Shown: positions 6,587-12,457 of the stretch, piece by piece
How the letters are laid out: each line of letters starts with the position of its first letter
Position numbering within the stretch: position 1 is the first letter of the stretch
Assembly: GCA_020072905.1 (NCBI GenBank)
Contig: JAIQGB010000086.1
Coordinates: 1-12,457 of the forward strand
DNA from: Terriglobia bacterium
Lineage (GTDB): Bacteria > Acidobacteriota > Terriglobia > UBA7540
DNA: 12,457 bases
Direction: 5' to 3'
Program-made: the position numbers and the translations under genes
Notes under the pieces: generated by a model
What the model was told of the DNA's origin: nothing
What the model saw: the letters and a program-made list of their open reading frames with translations, nothing else
Databases searched by the model: none

Positions 6587-8284
6587 ATGACTTCTCTGCA
6601 ACCGCCATGGCGAGCACTCTTGCGAATCGTGCTCGGCGTGGTGCTTTCCGCCTCACCCTTGGTCGCGTCGGCATTTCGGCCGGTGGCGGCCCGCCACGCG
6701 ATGGTGGTTTCCAGCGAGCCTTTTGCTTCCGAGGCCGGTCTGGAAATTCTCAAAGCGGGCGGCAACGCGGTGGATGCCGCAGTAGCCGTGGGATTCGCGC
6801 TGGCGGTGACGCACCCCGAGGCGGGGAACATCGGCGGCGGAGGCTTCATGCTGGTTCGCCTCGCGGGCGGTGAATCCGTTGTCGTGGACTACCGCGAAGA
6901 GGCTCCGGCGGCGGCTTCCCGCGACATGTATCTCGATTCCGAAGGAAGGGTGATTCCCGGGGCAAGCACGGAAGGAGCCTTGGCGGTGGGCGTGCCCGGC
7001 ACCGTGGCGGGCCTCGCGCTTGCGCACCAGAAGTACGGGAAGCTTCCGTGGAGGCGAGTCCTCGCGCCGGCGATTCGATTGGCGGCGGAGGGCTTTCGGG
7101 TAAGCTACGGACTGAGCGAATCCCTGCGCGCCGACGCTGAGCAGCTCGCGAAGTTCCCAGAGTCGCGCCGCATCTTCCTGCGCGACGGGCGGCCGTACGA
7201 GCCGGGGGAAACTTTCCGGCAGCCCGAACTCGCCAAGACGCTCCGGCGGATCGCCCGCGATGGGCCGGCGGGGTTTTACCAGGGCCCCGTCGCGCGGGCT
7301 CTGGTCGAGACGATGCGGAAGCATCAGGGGCGGATAGAACTGGCGGATCTCCGTCATTACCAGGCCAAAGTCCGGCAGCCCCTGCAAGGCAGTTTTCGTG
7401 GCTATGCAATCCTGACGGTACCGCCGCCGAGCTCGGGCGGCATTGGCCTGATCGAGATGCTCAACGTGCTCGAGCTGCTGGACCTCGGACCGCCGAATTC
7501 CTACCAGTCGATTCACCTCGTCGCGGAGACCATGCGCCGCGCTTATGCCGACCGCGCCGCCTACCTGGGTGACGCGGATTTCGCCTCGGTGCCTGTCGGC
7601 GGGTTGACGAGCAAAGAATACGCCGCGAAGCTGCGAGAAGAAATCCTGAAGGCCAAGGCCGAGGTTGCTGTTCAGGCGGGTCATCCCGCGGATTTCGAGG
7701 CCACGCAAACCACGCATTTTTCCGTCGTCGACGCAGACGGGAACGCCGTCGCAAACACTTACACCCTGAACGGGAGTTTTGGCAGCTATGTCACCGTCGA
7801 GGGCGCCGGTTTCCTGCTCAATAATGAGATGGACGACTTTACGACCAAGCCCGGCGAGCCCAACATGTACGGTCTGGTCCAGAGCGAGGCCAATGCGATT
7901 GCGCCCCACAAACGGCCGCTTTCCGCGATGACTCCCACGATCGTGGTTCAGGACGGAAAAGTGCGTTTGGTGCTCGGGTCTCCAGGAGGAGGCACAATCA
8001 TCAACACTGTCCTTCAAGTGCTGCTGAACGTTTTGGTCTTCAAAATGGATATCCGGCAGGCGGTCACCGCGCCGCGCTTTCACCACCAGTGGATGCCCGA
8101 TCACCTCGTGATGGAGCGTTGGGGATTCTCTGCGGATACGATCCAAAAACTCGAGGAAGCGGGTTACAAACTCGAGGATCGGGACCGGATGGGCGCCTGT
8201 GAGTCGATCGAGATCGACCCCGAGACGGGATGGCGGTTCGGCGCCGCGGACCCGCGCGCGGCAGGAAAGGCGGTCGGATACTGA
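6587..8284 (+). CDS. ggt: Gamma-glutamyltransferase (glutathione hydrolase), periplasmic proenzyme
   Basis: A 565-residue Ntn-hydrolase that removes or transfers the gamma-glutamyl group of glutathione and related peptides. Residues 1-29 are a signal peptide (PLVASA before the cut). The large subunit includes AGGNAVDAAVA at 57-67, the glycine-rich EAGNIGGGGFM at 78-88 and R103 in DYREEAP, which contacts the substrate carboxylate. Self-cleavage is expected before T375 in QTTHFSVVD, the catalytic nucleophile and first residue of the small subunit. The small subunit carries a lid loop (LLNNEMDDF to PNMYGL, 410-430), PLSAM at 444-448, GSPGG at 464-468 and APRFHHQW at 495-502. E. coli GGT has PLSSM, so one oxyanion-region Ser is Ala here. 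Length is normal. ATG 6587 has no obvious Shine-Dalgarno but gives a complete signal peptide. The stop codon shares its last base with the start of the TIM-barrel gene. Confidence 0.95.
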   Translation: MTSLQPPWRALLRIVLGVVLSASPLVASAFRPVAARHAMVVSSEPFASEAGLEILKAGGNAVDAAVAVGFALAVTHPEAGNIGGGGFMLVRLAGGESVVVDYREEAPAAASRDMYLDSEGRVIPGASTEGALAVGVPGTVAGLALAHQKYGKLPWRRVLAPAIRLAAEGFRVSYGLSESLRADAEQLAKFPESRRIFLRDGRPYEPGETFRQPELAKTLRRIARDGPAGFYQGPVARALVETMRKHQGRIELADLRHYQAKVRQPLQGSFRGYAILTVPPPSSGGIGLIEMLNVLELLDLGPPNSYQSIHLVAETMRRAYADRAAYLGDADFASVPVGGLTSKEYAAKLREEILKAKAEVAVQAGHPADFEATQTTHFSVVDADGNAVANTYTLNGSFGSYVTVEGAGFLLNNEMDDFTTKPGEPNMYGLVQSEANAIAPHKRPLSAMTPTIVVQDGKVRLVLGSPGGGTIINTVLQVLLNVLVFKMDIRQAVTAPRFHHQWMPDHLVMERWGFSADTIQKLEEAGYKLEDRDRMGACESIEIDPETGWRFGAADPRAAGKAVGY

Positions 8285-9108
8285 TGGAATTTGCTCTGTC
8301 CACTCATCTGTACGTCAGCGAGCGTCTCAGCTCGCACATTCTGGACGGGATCCTTGCCGCGGGTTTCCACCAAATCGAGATCTTCGCCGCTCGCCAACAC
8401 CTGGACTACCACGACAAGAACCATGTTCGGGATGTGGCGCAGTGGTTTGCCGACCACGATGTCAAACTGCACTCGCTGCACGCGCCTCTTTACCCCGACT
8501 TCGACTGGGGAAGCTCGGGCGGGCCTCCCATCTCGGTGGCCTACTTAGAATAGCGGCTGCGCATTCATCCTATGGACGAGATCAAGCGGGCGATGGAAGT
8601 GGCTGACCTGCTCCCCTTTCGCTATCTCATTTTGCACGTCGGCCTGCCCCACGAGGAATACGATCTTGCCAAGTTCGATGCCGCTTTCACCTCGATTGAG
8701 CACCTGAAGATTTTTGCCAAAGAGCGCGGGGCACAGGTCCTGCTGGAGAATACTCCCAACGAGCTTAGCACCCCGGAGCGGCTGCTGGAGTTCATCAGTT
8801 ACACCCGGATGGAGGATCTGAAGATCTGCTTCGACACCGGCCACGCTCACATGACCGGCGGCGTGCGCTCCGCGTTCCAGACCTTGCGGGACCGAATCGT
8901 CTCGACGCACGTCCACGATAATCGCCGCGAAAAGGACGACCACTTCATGCCGTTCGACGGGGAGATTGACTGGGAGCAGACTGTCCGCGACTTTCGCGCC
9001 GTGGACGGACAGTTTCCGGTCCTCTTTGAGCTGCGCCACTACGGTCCGCAAGTCAGCAGTCTCACTCGCTTACGAGAAGTGATGGAGAGGATCGAATCGA
9101 TCAAGTGA
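8284..9108 (+). pseudogene. Sugar phosphate isomerase/epimerase-like TIM barrel interrupted by an in-frame amber codon
   Basis: Read through one TAG, this frame gives a full-length protein of about 274 residues of the xylose isomerase-like / AP endonuclease 2 TIM-barrel superfamily. Before the stop (residues 1-89): HQIEIFA with the strand-2 Glu, and LHSLHAPLYPDFDW. After it (residues 97-274): DEIKRAMEVA, YLILHVG, metal-binding E155 in LLENTPNE, D184 and H187 in CFDTGHAHM, H211 in STHVHDN, E249 in LFELRHYG. All metal-site motifs are intact and in the same frame, so the only lesion is TAG at 8551-8553. The second half has its own ATG at 8572, but alone lacks the first two or three beta/alpha units and is unlikely to fold. 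ATG 8284 overlaps the GGT stop by one base, indicating translational coupling. Substrate is unknown. It may be a new pseudogene, a base error, or a read-through product. Confidence 0.8.
8551..8553 (+). other. In-frame amber (TAG) codon within the TIM-barrel gene
   Basis: The codons around it read Tyr-Leu-Glu-TAG-Arg-Leu-Arg, and the frame is the same before and after. CAG to TAG or AAG to TAG would explain it by one substitution. No indel is needed. Confidence 0.9.
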
Positions 9109-9183
9109 TTTCCGCGGCGGCGGCCGGATAGCGGCGTTACGGACTGTATTTCCCGACGCACTCCAAGCCCCGTCGCAAATGTG

Positions 9184-9188
9184 GGAGG
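9184..9188 (+). promoter_or_regulatory. Ribosome binding site fixing the TTG start of AsnRS
   Basis: GGAGG (within GGGAGGGA) lies 9 nt before TTG 9198-9200. No ATG or GTG in frame gives the expected N-terminus, so this site decides the non-ATG start. The 89-nt gap from the preceding gene has no convincing promoter. Confidence 0.7.
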
Positions 9189-9197
9189 GACCGACTT

Positions 9198-10502
9198 TTG
9201 CCCCCTATCGTCGAAATCCGCAACGTTTCAGGCTTCGTGGGCCAGGAAGTTGTCGTCCAGGGCTGGCTCTATAACCTGCGCGAAAGCGGCAAGCTGCTGT
9301 TTCCGCTCTTCCGTGACGGAACGGGAATCATTCAGGGGGTGGTGGTGAAGAGCGCGGTCACGGCTGACGTTTTCGCCCGCGTCCGCGAACTGACGCAGGA
9401 ATCTTCGGTGCGCGTCACCGGAAAAGTCCGCGCCGACCAGCGCGCCTTGGGTGGTTTCGAGCTGGATGTGAGCGACGTCGAAGTTCTTCAGCTCATCCCC
9501 CTCGACCATCCCTATCCCATCACGCCCAAAGAGCACGGGATCGAATTCCTGATGGACCACCGGCACCTCTGGCTGCGCTCGGTGCGCCAGCGGGCCATCC
9601 TCGGTGTGCGCCACGAGATCATCAAAGCCTGCCGCGACTTCTTCGATGAGCGCGGCTTCACGCTGGTGGACACGCCCATCTTCACGCCCGCGGCCTGCGA
9701 GGGAACGACCACGCTTTTTGAGGTGAACTATTTCGAGGATAAGGCCTACCTGACGCAGTCCGGCCAGCTTTACAACGAAGCGGCGGCGGCCGCCGTGGGC
9801 AAGACTTACTGCTTCGGTCCCACTTTCCGCGCCGAGAAGTCCAAAACGCGGCGTCACCTGACCGAGTTCTGGATGATCGAGCCGGAGGTCGCCTTCGCGC
9901 ACCTCGACGACGCGATGACGCTGGCGGAGGAACTGATCGCCTTTGTCGTCGAGCGGGTGCTGGCCCGGCGGCGTGCGGAGTTGAAAGCACTGGAGCGCAA
10001 TGTCGCGCCCCTGGAAAGCTGCAAGCTGCCCTTTCCACGTCTGAGTTATGACGACGCCATGAAGATCCTGCAGGAGAAAGGCAGCGAAATTCAGTGGGGC
10101 GGGGACTTCGGCGGAACGGATGAGACCATTCTCTCCGAAAAGTTCGATCGGCCCGTGCTGGTGCATCGTTACCCGAGCCAGGTGAAGGCTTTCTACATGG
10201 CTCCCGACCCCGCGCGTCCCGAGGTGGCGCTTTGCGTGGACGTGCTCGCGCCCGAAGGTTACGGCGAAATCGTCGGTGGCGGCGAACGACTGGCGGACTA
10301 CGAACTGCTCGTGAAAAGGATTGAGGAGAACCAGTTGCCCCGTCAGGCCTTCGAGTGGTACCTGGACCTGCGCCGCTACGGCACCGTTCCGCACGCGGGA
10401 TTTGGCATGGGCATCGAGCGCGTCGTGGCGTGGATCTGCGGCCTCGAGCACGTCCGCGAGACGATTCCGTTCCCGCGCATGCTTTACCGCCTGACGCCAT
10501 AG
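9198..10502 (+). CDS. asnS: Asparaginyl-tRNA synthetase
   Basis: A 434-residue class IIb aminoacyl-tRNA synthetase that charges tRNA-Asn with asparagine in the cytoplasm. The N-terminal OB-fold anticodon-binding domain covers about 16-102 (VVVQGWLYNLR, FPLFRDGTGIIQGVV). The catalytic core starts near 120 (FLMDHRHLWLRS), with motif 1 ending in the Pro of FTLVDTPIFTP (154-164). Motif 2 is FGPTFRAEKSKTRRHL (206-221), followed by TEFWMIEPE (222-230), the form typical of AsnRS rather than AspRS. GEIVGGGERLADYE lies at 356-369, and motif 3 is GFGMGIERVVAWICG (401-415), ending in the ETIPFPR tail (421-427). All three motifs are intact and length is normal. The start is TTG. It may be read from the GGT transcript or from an unrecognised promoter; no terminator is visible after it. 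Confidence 0.95.
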   Translation: MPPIVEIRNVSGFVGQEVVVQGWLYNLRESGKLLFPLFRDGTGIIQGVVVKSAVTADVFARVRELTQESSVRVTGKVRADQRALGGFELDVSDVEVLQLIPLDHPYPITPKEHGIEFLMDHRHLWLRSVRQRAILGVRHEIIKACRDFFDERGFTLVDTPIFTPAACEGTTTLFEVNYFEDKAYLTQSGQLYNEAAAAAVGKTYCFGPTFRAEKSKTRRHLTEFWMIEPEVAFAHLDDAMTLAEELIAFVVERVLARRRAELKALERNVAPLESCKLPFPRLSYDDAMKILQEKGSEIQWGGDFGGTDETILSEKFDRPVLVHRYPSQVKAFYMAPDPARPEVALCVDVLAPEGYGEIVGGGERLADYELLVKRIEENQLPRQAFEWYLDLRRYGTVPHAGFGMGIERVVAWICGLEHVRETIPFPRMLYRLTP

Positions 10503-10564
10503 AGCCCAGCGGAGATTCTGCGAGCGCGTCTTCCTGAGTCACCTCTCACGTTTCGCGCTTTGCG

Positions 10565-10584
10565 GCATGCGCTCTTTGGCATGC
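10565..10584. repeat. Inverted GCATGC pair upstream of arginase
   Basis: GCATGC at 10565-10570 and again at 10579-10584. Each is itself palindromic, they are separated by 8 nt, and the right copy overlaps the candidate -35. Possible operator or chance. Confidence 0.25.
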
Positions 10585-10605
10585 TTCCTCAGGGTATGAT
10601 ATAGG
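10576..10605 (+). promoter_or_regulatory. Candidate promoter of arginase
   Basis: TTGGCA 10576-10581 (5 of 6), an 18-nt spacer, TATAGG 10600-10605 (4 of 6). The predicted start near 10612 leaves a leader of about 32 nt. Confidence 0.45.
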
Positions 10606-10612
10606 ATGTGTT

Positions 10613-10643
10613 CCAGGCTCACTGCCTGGTTCGTGAGTGAACC
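10613..10643 (+). promoter_or_regulatory. Overlapping alternative hairpins in the arginase leader
   Basis: CCAGGC 10613-10618 can pair with GCCTGG 10624-10629. GGTTC 10628-10632 can pair with GAACC 10639-10643, directly against the ATG. CTCAC 10618-10622 can pair with GTGAG 10633-10637. The third cannot form with either of the others, and the first two compete for two bases. There is no clear Shine-Dalgarno (only GAGTGA near the ATG). This could gate translation; it could also be chance in 31 nt. Confidence 0.35.
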
Positions 10644-11495
10644 ATGCTAAAAATCAGGATATTAGGCGTTCCGCTGGACCTGGGCCAGGAGCGGCGCGGA
10701 GTCGACATGGGGCCGTCGGCGGTGCGCGCCGCGGGCCTGAACTCCGCGCTCAAAAGCCTCGGACATCAGGTTGAAGACGCCGGCGACATTCACGTGAAGA
10801 TTCCCGAGATGCAGCACTTTGGCGACCGCCGCGCGAAGTACTTGAACGAAATCGCGGAAACGTCGCAGGAAGTGGCGCACCGAGTGTACCAAGCGCTCGA
10901 AGGCGGATACTTCCCGCTCTCGCTGGGCGGAGACCACTCGGTCGCCATCGGGACGCAAGCCGGCGTGGCGAAGTTCTTTCGCGACCGCGACCAGGCCGTT
11001 GGCTGCATCTGGCTCGACGCGCACGCCGACATGAACACGCCGGAAACCAGCCCCAGCGGCAACGTGCACGGCATGCCGTTCGCGACGACGCTCGGACTCG
11101 GCCCGGACTCGCTGTCGAAAATCTTCGGGTTCTCGCCCAAGATCAAGCCCGACAAGTGCGTGTTGATCGGGGCGCGTGATCTCGACTCCCGCGAGCGGCG
11201 CATGGTGCGGGACTCGGGCATCAATGTGTTCACGATGCGCACGATCGACGAACTGGGCATGCGCGCCGTCATGGAAAAGGCCCTCGCGCTCGCCACCACC
11301 GACACGGCGGGCTTTGTCGTGTCGTTCGACATGGACGTGGTCATGACCAGCGAACGGGAGTGGGGATGCTACCCGCAGGTCCCCGGGCTCGCCATCTGCC
11401 AGCTTGCGCGGCAGGACGGTGTCGACGCGGTCCTCGTCACGCCGTGGCGGTGGGACGGGCGGGAACGCCGCCCGGCCGAACGGGCGGCGGCGTGA
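10644..11495 (+). CDS. rocF: Arginase, truncated and joined in frame to the tail of a Wadjet JetC-like ATPase
   Basis: The open frame is 283 codons. Residues 1-233 are a ureohydrolase-family arginase, hydrolysing arginine to ornithine and urea with two Mn ions: GVPLDLGQERRGVDMGPSA at 8-26, ligand His in LGGDHS (94-99), WLDAHADMNTPETSPSGN (123-140), HGMP, PKIKP and SFDMDVV at 227-233 with the paired Asp ligands. In Bacillus-type arginases this is followed by DP, APGVGTPV, GGLTYRE and a Glu needed in the active site, about 65 more residues. All of these are absent. From residue 234 on (MTSEREWGCYPQVPGLA to ERRPAERAAA) the sequence is that of the C-terminus of TIGR02680-type SbcC/MukB-like ATPases. 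The gene as read cannot encode a complete arginase. Most likely the contig is chimeric here and the true gene is intact in the organism. The arginase identity of the first part is firm. Confidence 0.85.
   Translation: MLKIRILGVPLDLGQERRGVDMGPSAVRAAGLNSALKSLGHQVEDAGDIHVKIPEMQHFGDRRAKYLNEIAETSQEVAHRVYQALEGGYFPLSLGGDHSVAIGTQAGVAKFFRDRDQAVGCIWLDAHADMNTPETSPSGNVHGMPFATTLGLGPDSLSKIFGFSPKIKPDKCVLIGARDLDSRERRMVRDSGINVFTMRTIDELGMRAVMEKALALATTDTAGFVVSFDMDVVMTSEREWGCYPQVPGLAICQLARQDGVDAVLVTPWRWDGRERRPAERAAA
11322..11345. other. Junction between acidobacterial-type chromosome and actinobacterial-type Wadjet locus
   Basis: The codons for Ser-Phe-Asp-Met-Asp-Val-Val satisfy the arginase metal site on the left. 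On the right they also match the FDLDVV that I recall just before the MTSEREWG segment of TIGR02680 proteins. Left of it the protein is entirely arginase; right of it entirely JetC-like. Single 60-base lines counted by hand are 57-63% GC to the left and 68-80% to the right. The frame is kept. Confidence 0.75.
11343..11495 (+). pseudogene. C-terminal fragment of Wadjet type III JetC-like SMC/SbcC-type ATPase (TIGR02680)
   Basis: About 50 codons, the last part of an ATPase that is normally about 1,300-1,400 residues. The segment begins MTSEREWGCYPQVPGLAI, continues CQLARQDGVDAVLVTPWRW and ends DGRERRPAERAAA. In TIGR02680 proteins this region follows the Walker B strand. The protein would be the SMC-like motor that senses and extrudes plasmid DNA. 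Everything upstream (Walker A, coiled coils, Walker B) is missing because the sequence switches to arginase. The TGA stop overlaps the JetD GTG start, as expected for a jetC-jetD operon. Identification rests on recalled family sequence, supported by the JetD-like gene that follows. Confidence 0.65.
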
Positions 11496-12457
11496 CCGAG
11501 GCCGACGTCAAGCTGAACCGCCTGCTTGGCGGCGAGCCGGTCGCGTGGCTGGTGCGGCGGGCACGGGACCGGCTGGAAGCCGGACGTCCCCTGACCGGAA
11601 CGGTTACCTTGCCCGCCGCCACCCCGGAGCAGCGGCGCGCGGTTGAGCAGCTGACCTGAAGAGCAGCCCGTTCCGGGGCGTCGCTGTCGGTGTCGCTGAC
11701 GGAGGTCGACCGCATCCTGCGAGACAGCGGCGCCGCGCCGGGTGGGCTGGCCGAGGCGGTAACGCGCCTGACCGGTCCGCTCCGGGATCGCAACCGCGAA
11801 CGGGCGGACCCTGGCGGCCGCCTGGGGCGCCGCGTTCGCGACACTGGACGCCGCCGTGGATGGCCTTGACGAGCTGGCTTCGTGGCGGGGGTGGCTCGAC
11901 GCGACGGGAGTGGTGCGCCGTCTCGCCCCCCCAGCCTGCTCAGGCGCGGCTGCTCCTCGCCCAGGTCGCGGCGGTGCTCCGGCGGCTCCCCTCGCATGGC
12001 GTCCCCATCGGTCGCCTCGCCGCTGAATGCTGCGGCGATGCTCACGCCCTAGACGACGGACGCCCGGTCGGCACGCTGGTGCTGTCGGCGGTCCGTGCGC
12101 TGGCCGGCCTGCCGTTCGCGGCGGAGGGCACCGCCGACTCCCGCCGCGCCGCGTGGGCCGCTGTCGGAGTTCACCTCGACGAGCTGTCGTCGCTGATGCT
12201 CTGCCTCGGCCTGCCCGGCGACACGTGCACGCCCCTGGGCAAGACGCTGGCGTCGTGCCGCGAGGCGGGACAGCCGACGGTGCTCACGCTCCGTCAGCTC
12301 CGCTGCCATGACGAGCCGCTGCGCGCCGCCGAGGTGCAGATATGCGAGAACCCGGTCGTGGTCGCGGCGGTCGCCGATGAACTGGGCGCCCGGTGCCAGC
12401 CGCTGGTATGCGTCGGCGGCCAGCCCTCCGCCGCCGGTTGGCGACTGCTGGAACTAC
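11492..12457 (+). pseudogene. Wadjet type III JetD-like protein (TIGR02679, DUF2399 Toprim-like C-terminus), with stop and frameshifts, running off the window
   Basis: Starts at GTG 11492-11494, overlapping the preceding TGA (GTGA), so it is translationally coupled. Read through three lesions it gives about 320 residues of a TIGR02679-type protein. The N-terminal part is LNRLLGGEPVAWLVRRARDR, LTGTVTLPAATPEQRRA, SLSVSLTEVDRILRDSG. A middle region includes LPSHGVPIGRLAAECCGDAH and GLPGDTCTPLGKTL. The DUF2399 start is CENPVVVAAVADELG and PLVCVGGQPSAAGW, the Toprim-like fold used by JetD to nick or cut plasmid DNA. The lesions are TGA at 11657-11659 in frame, a +1 shift at 11809-11811 (CCC) and a +1 shift in the C7 run at 11926-11932. 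The C-terminal catalytic part lies beyond the window. High GC and the residue bias (Ala, Arg, Leu) suggest an actinobacterial source. Whether the lesions are base-calling errors or real decay cannot be told here. Confidence 0.7.

Noticed and set aside
6408..6590. A 60-residue plus-strand open frame with a hydrophobic start that ends in an ATGA overlap with the GGT start
   Set aside because: It contains the candidate GGT promoter, has no Shine-Dalgarno, and its second half is a basic, low-complexity sequence with no family resemblance. A leader peptide is possible but unsupported.
6653..8146. A 497-residue minus-strand open frame opposite GGT
   Set aside because: It is the antisense shadow of a GC-rich gene. 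The translation is rich in Arg, Gly and His without motifs, while the plus strand encodes complete GGT.
8230..8553. Upstream ATG at 8230 as the start of the TIM-barrel gene
   Set aside because: It would overlap GGT by 55 bases and add a basic 18-residue tail not expected in the family. ATG 8284 gives a natural N-terminus starting at the first beta strand and a one-base overlap.
8572..9108. The second half of the TIM-barrel gene as a separate complete enzyme
   Set aside because: It lacks the first beta/alpha units and its upstream partner is in the same frame with matching family sequence, so a single interrupted gene is simpler.
9228..10451. A 407-residue minus-strand open frame opposite AsnRS
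   Set aside because: Antisense shadow of asnS with no recognisable domain.
10644..11495. A genuine novel arginase fused to an ATPase tail
   Set aside because: About 65 arginase residues including active-site positions are missing and the added tail has no domain of its own. Composition changes at the same point.
12027..12311. A 94-residue plus-strand open frame within the JetD region
   Set aside because: It is a different frame from the JetD-like reading at this place, Arg/Pro-rich and without motifs.
1..12457. tRNA genes, CRISPR arrays, insertion sequences and intrinsic terminators with U-runs
   Set aside because: I looked on both strands and found no cloverleaf with a T-arm consensus, no regular repeat-spacer series, no transposase or terminal repeats, and no GC hairpin followed by a clear T-run.

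Overview
The first ~11.3 kb look like one stretch of chromosome from a GC-rich Gram-negative bacterium, most likely an acidobacterium (probably a soil or metagenome contig). The pointers are an outer-membrane TonB-dependent receptor with an N-terminal carboxypeptidase-regulatory-like domain, the small CPVC/RGPP membrane protein in front of it, periplasmic or exported enzymes with signal peptides, and GC near 60% with strong AGGAGG ribosome binding sites. The phylum call is inference from gene content; there is no rRNA or tRNA in the window.

Layout. Minus strand, 52-2398: an RlpA-like septal-ring protein with a good sigma-70-type promoter and a structured leader, preceded in the same orientation by an exported PafA-like alkaline phosphatase/phosphodiesterase that starts with TTG. 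A 144-bp divergent region carrying an operator-like inverted repeat separates these from a plus-strand METTL7/TMT1-like methyltransferase (2543-3190). Next come a small CPVC membrane protein (3308-3655) and a TonB-dependent receptor (3716-6379), which look like a transport pair, perhaps for a metal. Then follow gamma-glutamyltransferase (6587-8284), a sugar phosphate isomerase/epimerase-like TIM barrel (8284-9108) broken by one in-frame amber codon, asparaginyl-tRNA synthetase (9198-10502, TTG start) and arginase (10644 onward). GGT and the TIM-barrel gene share one base and are probably translationally coupled.

The notable event is at the right end. The arginase frame runs normally to its metal-binding SFDMDVV segment (about 11322-11342). 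It then passes, without losing frame, into a different protein whose sequence matches the C-terminus of the SbcC/MukB-like ATPase TIGR02680. In that family I expect a very similar FDLDVV segment at the same place, so the switch falls on a short stretch common to both proteins. After the switch, GC rises to roughly 70-80%, and a GTG codon overlapping the stop starts a TIGR02679/DUF2399-type protein that runs off the window. These two are JetC and JetD of a Wadjet type III anti-plasmid defence system, most like actinobacterial versions. The JetD frame carries one in-frame TGA and two +1 shifts at C runs. The simplest reading is a chimeric contig joined through microhomology, with uncorrected or degenerate sequence on the JetD side; a real recombination next to a decaying Wadjet locus cannot be excluded from sequence alone.

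No intrinsic terminator with a clear U-run, no tRNA, CRISPR array, insertion sequence or rRNA was found. No stretch without a gene exceeds 300 bases. The longest gaps are 520-757 (promoter, leader hairpin, three inverted repeats), 6380-6586 (candidate promoter), 2399-2542 (divergent operator-like region) and 10503-10643 (candidate promoter and overlapping hairpins). Bases 1-51 hold nothing recognisable.
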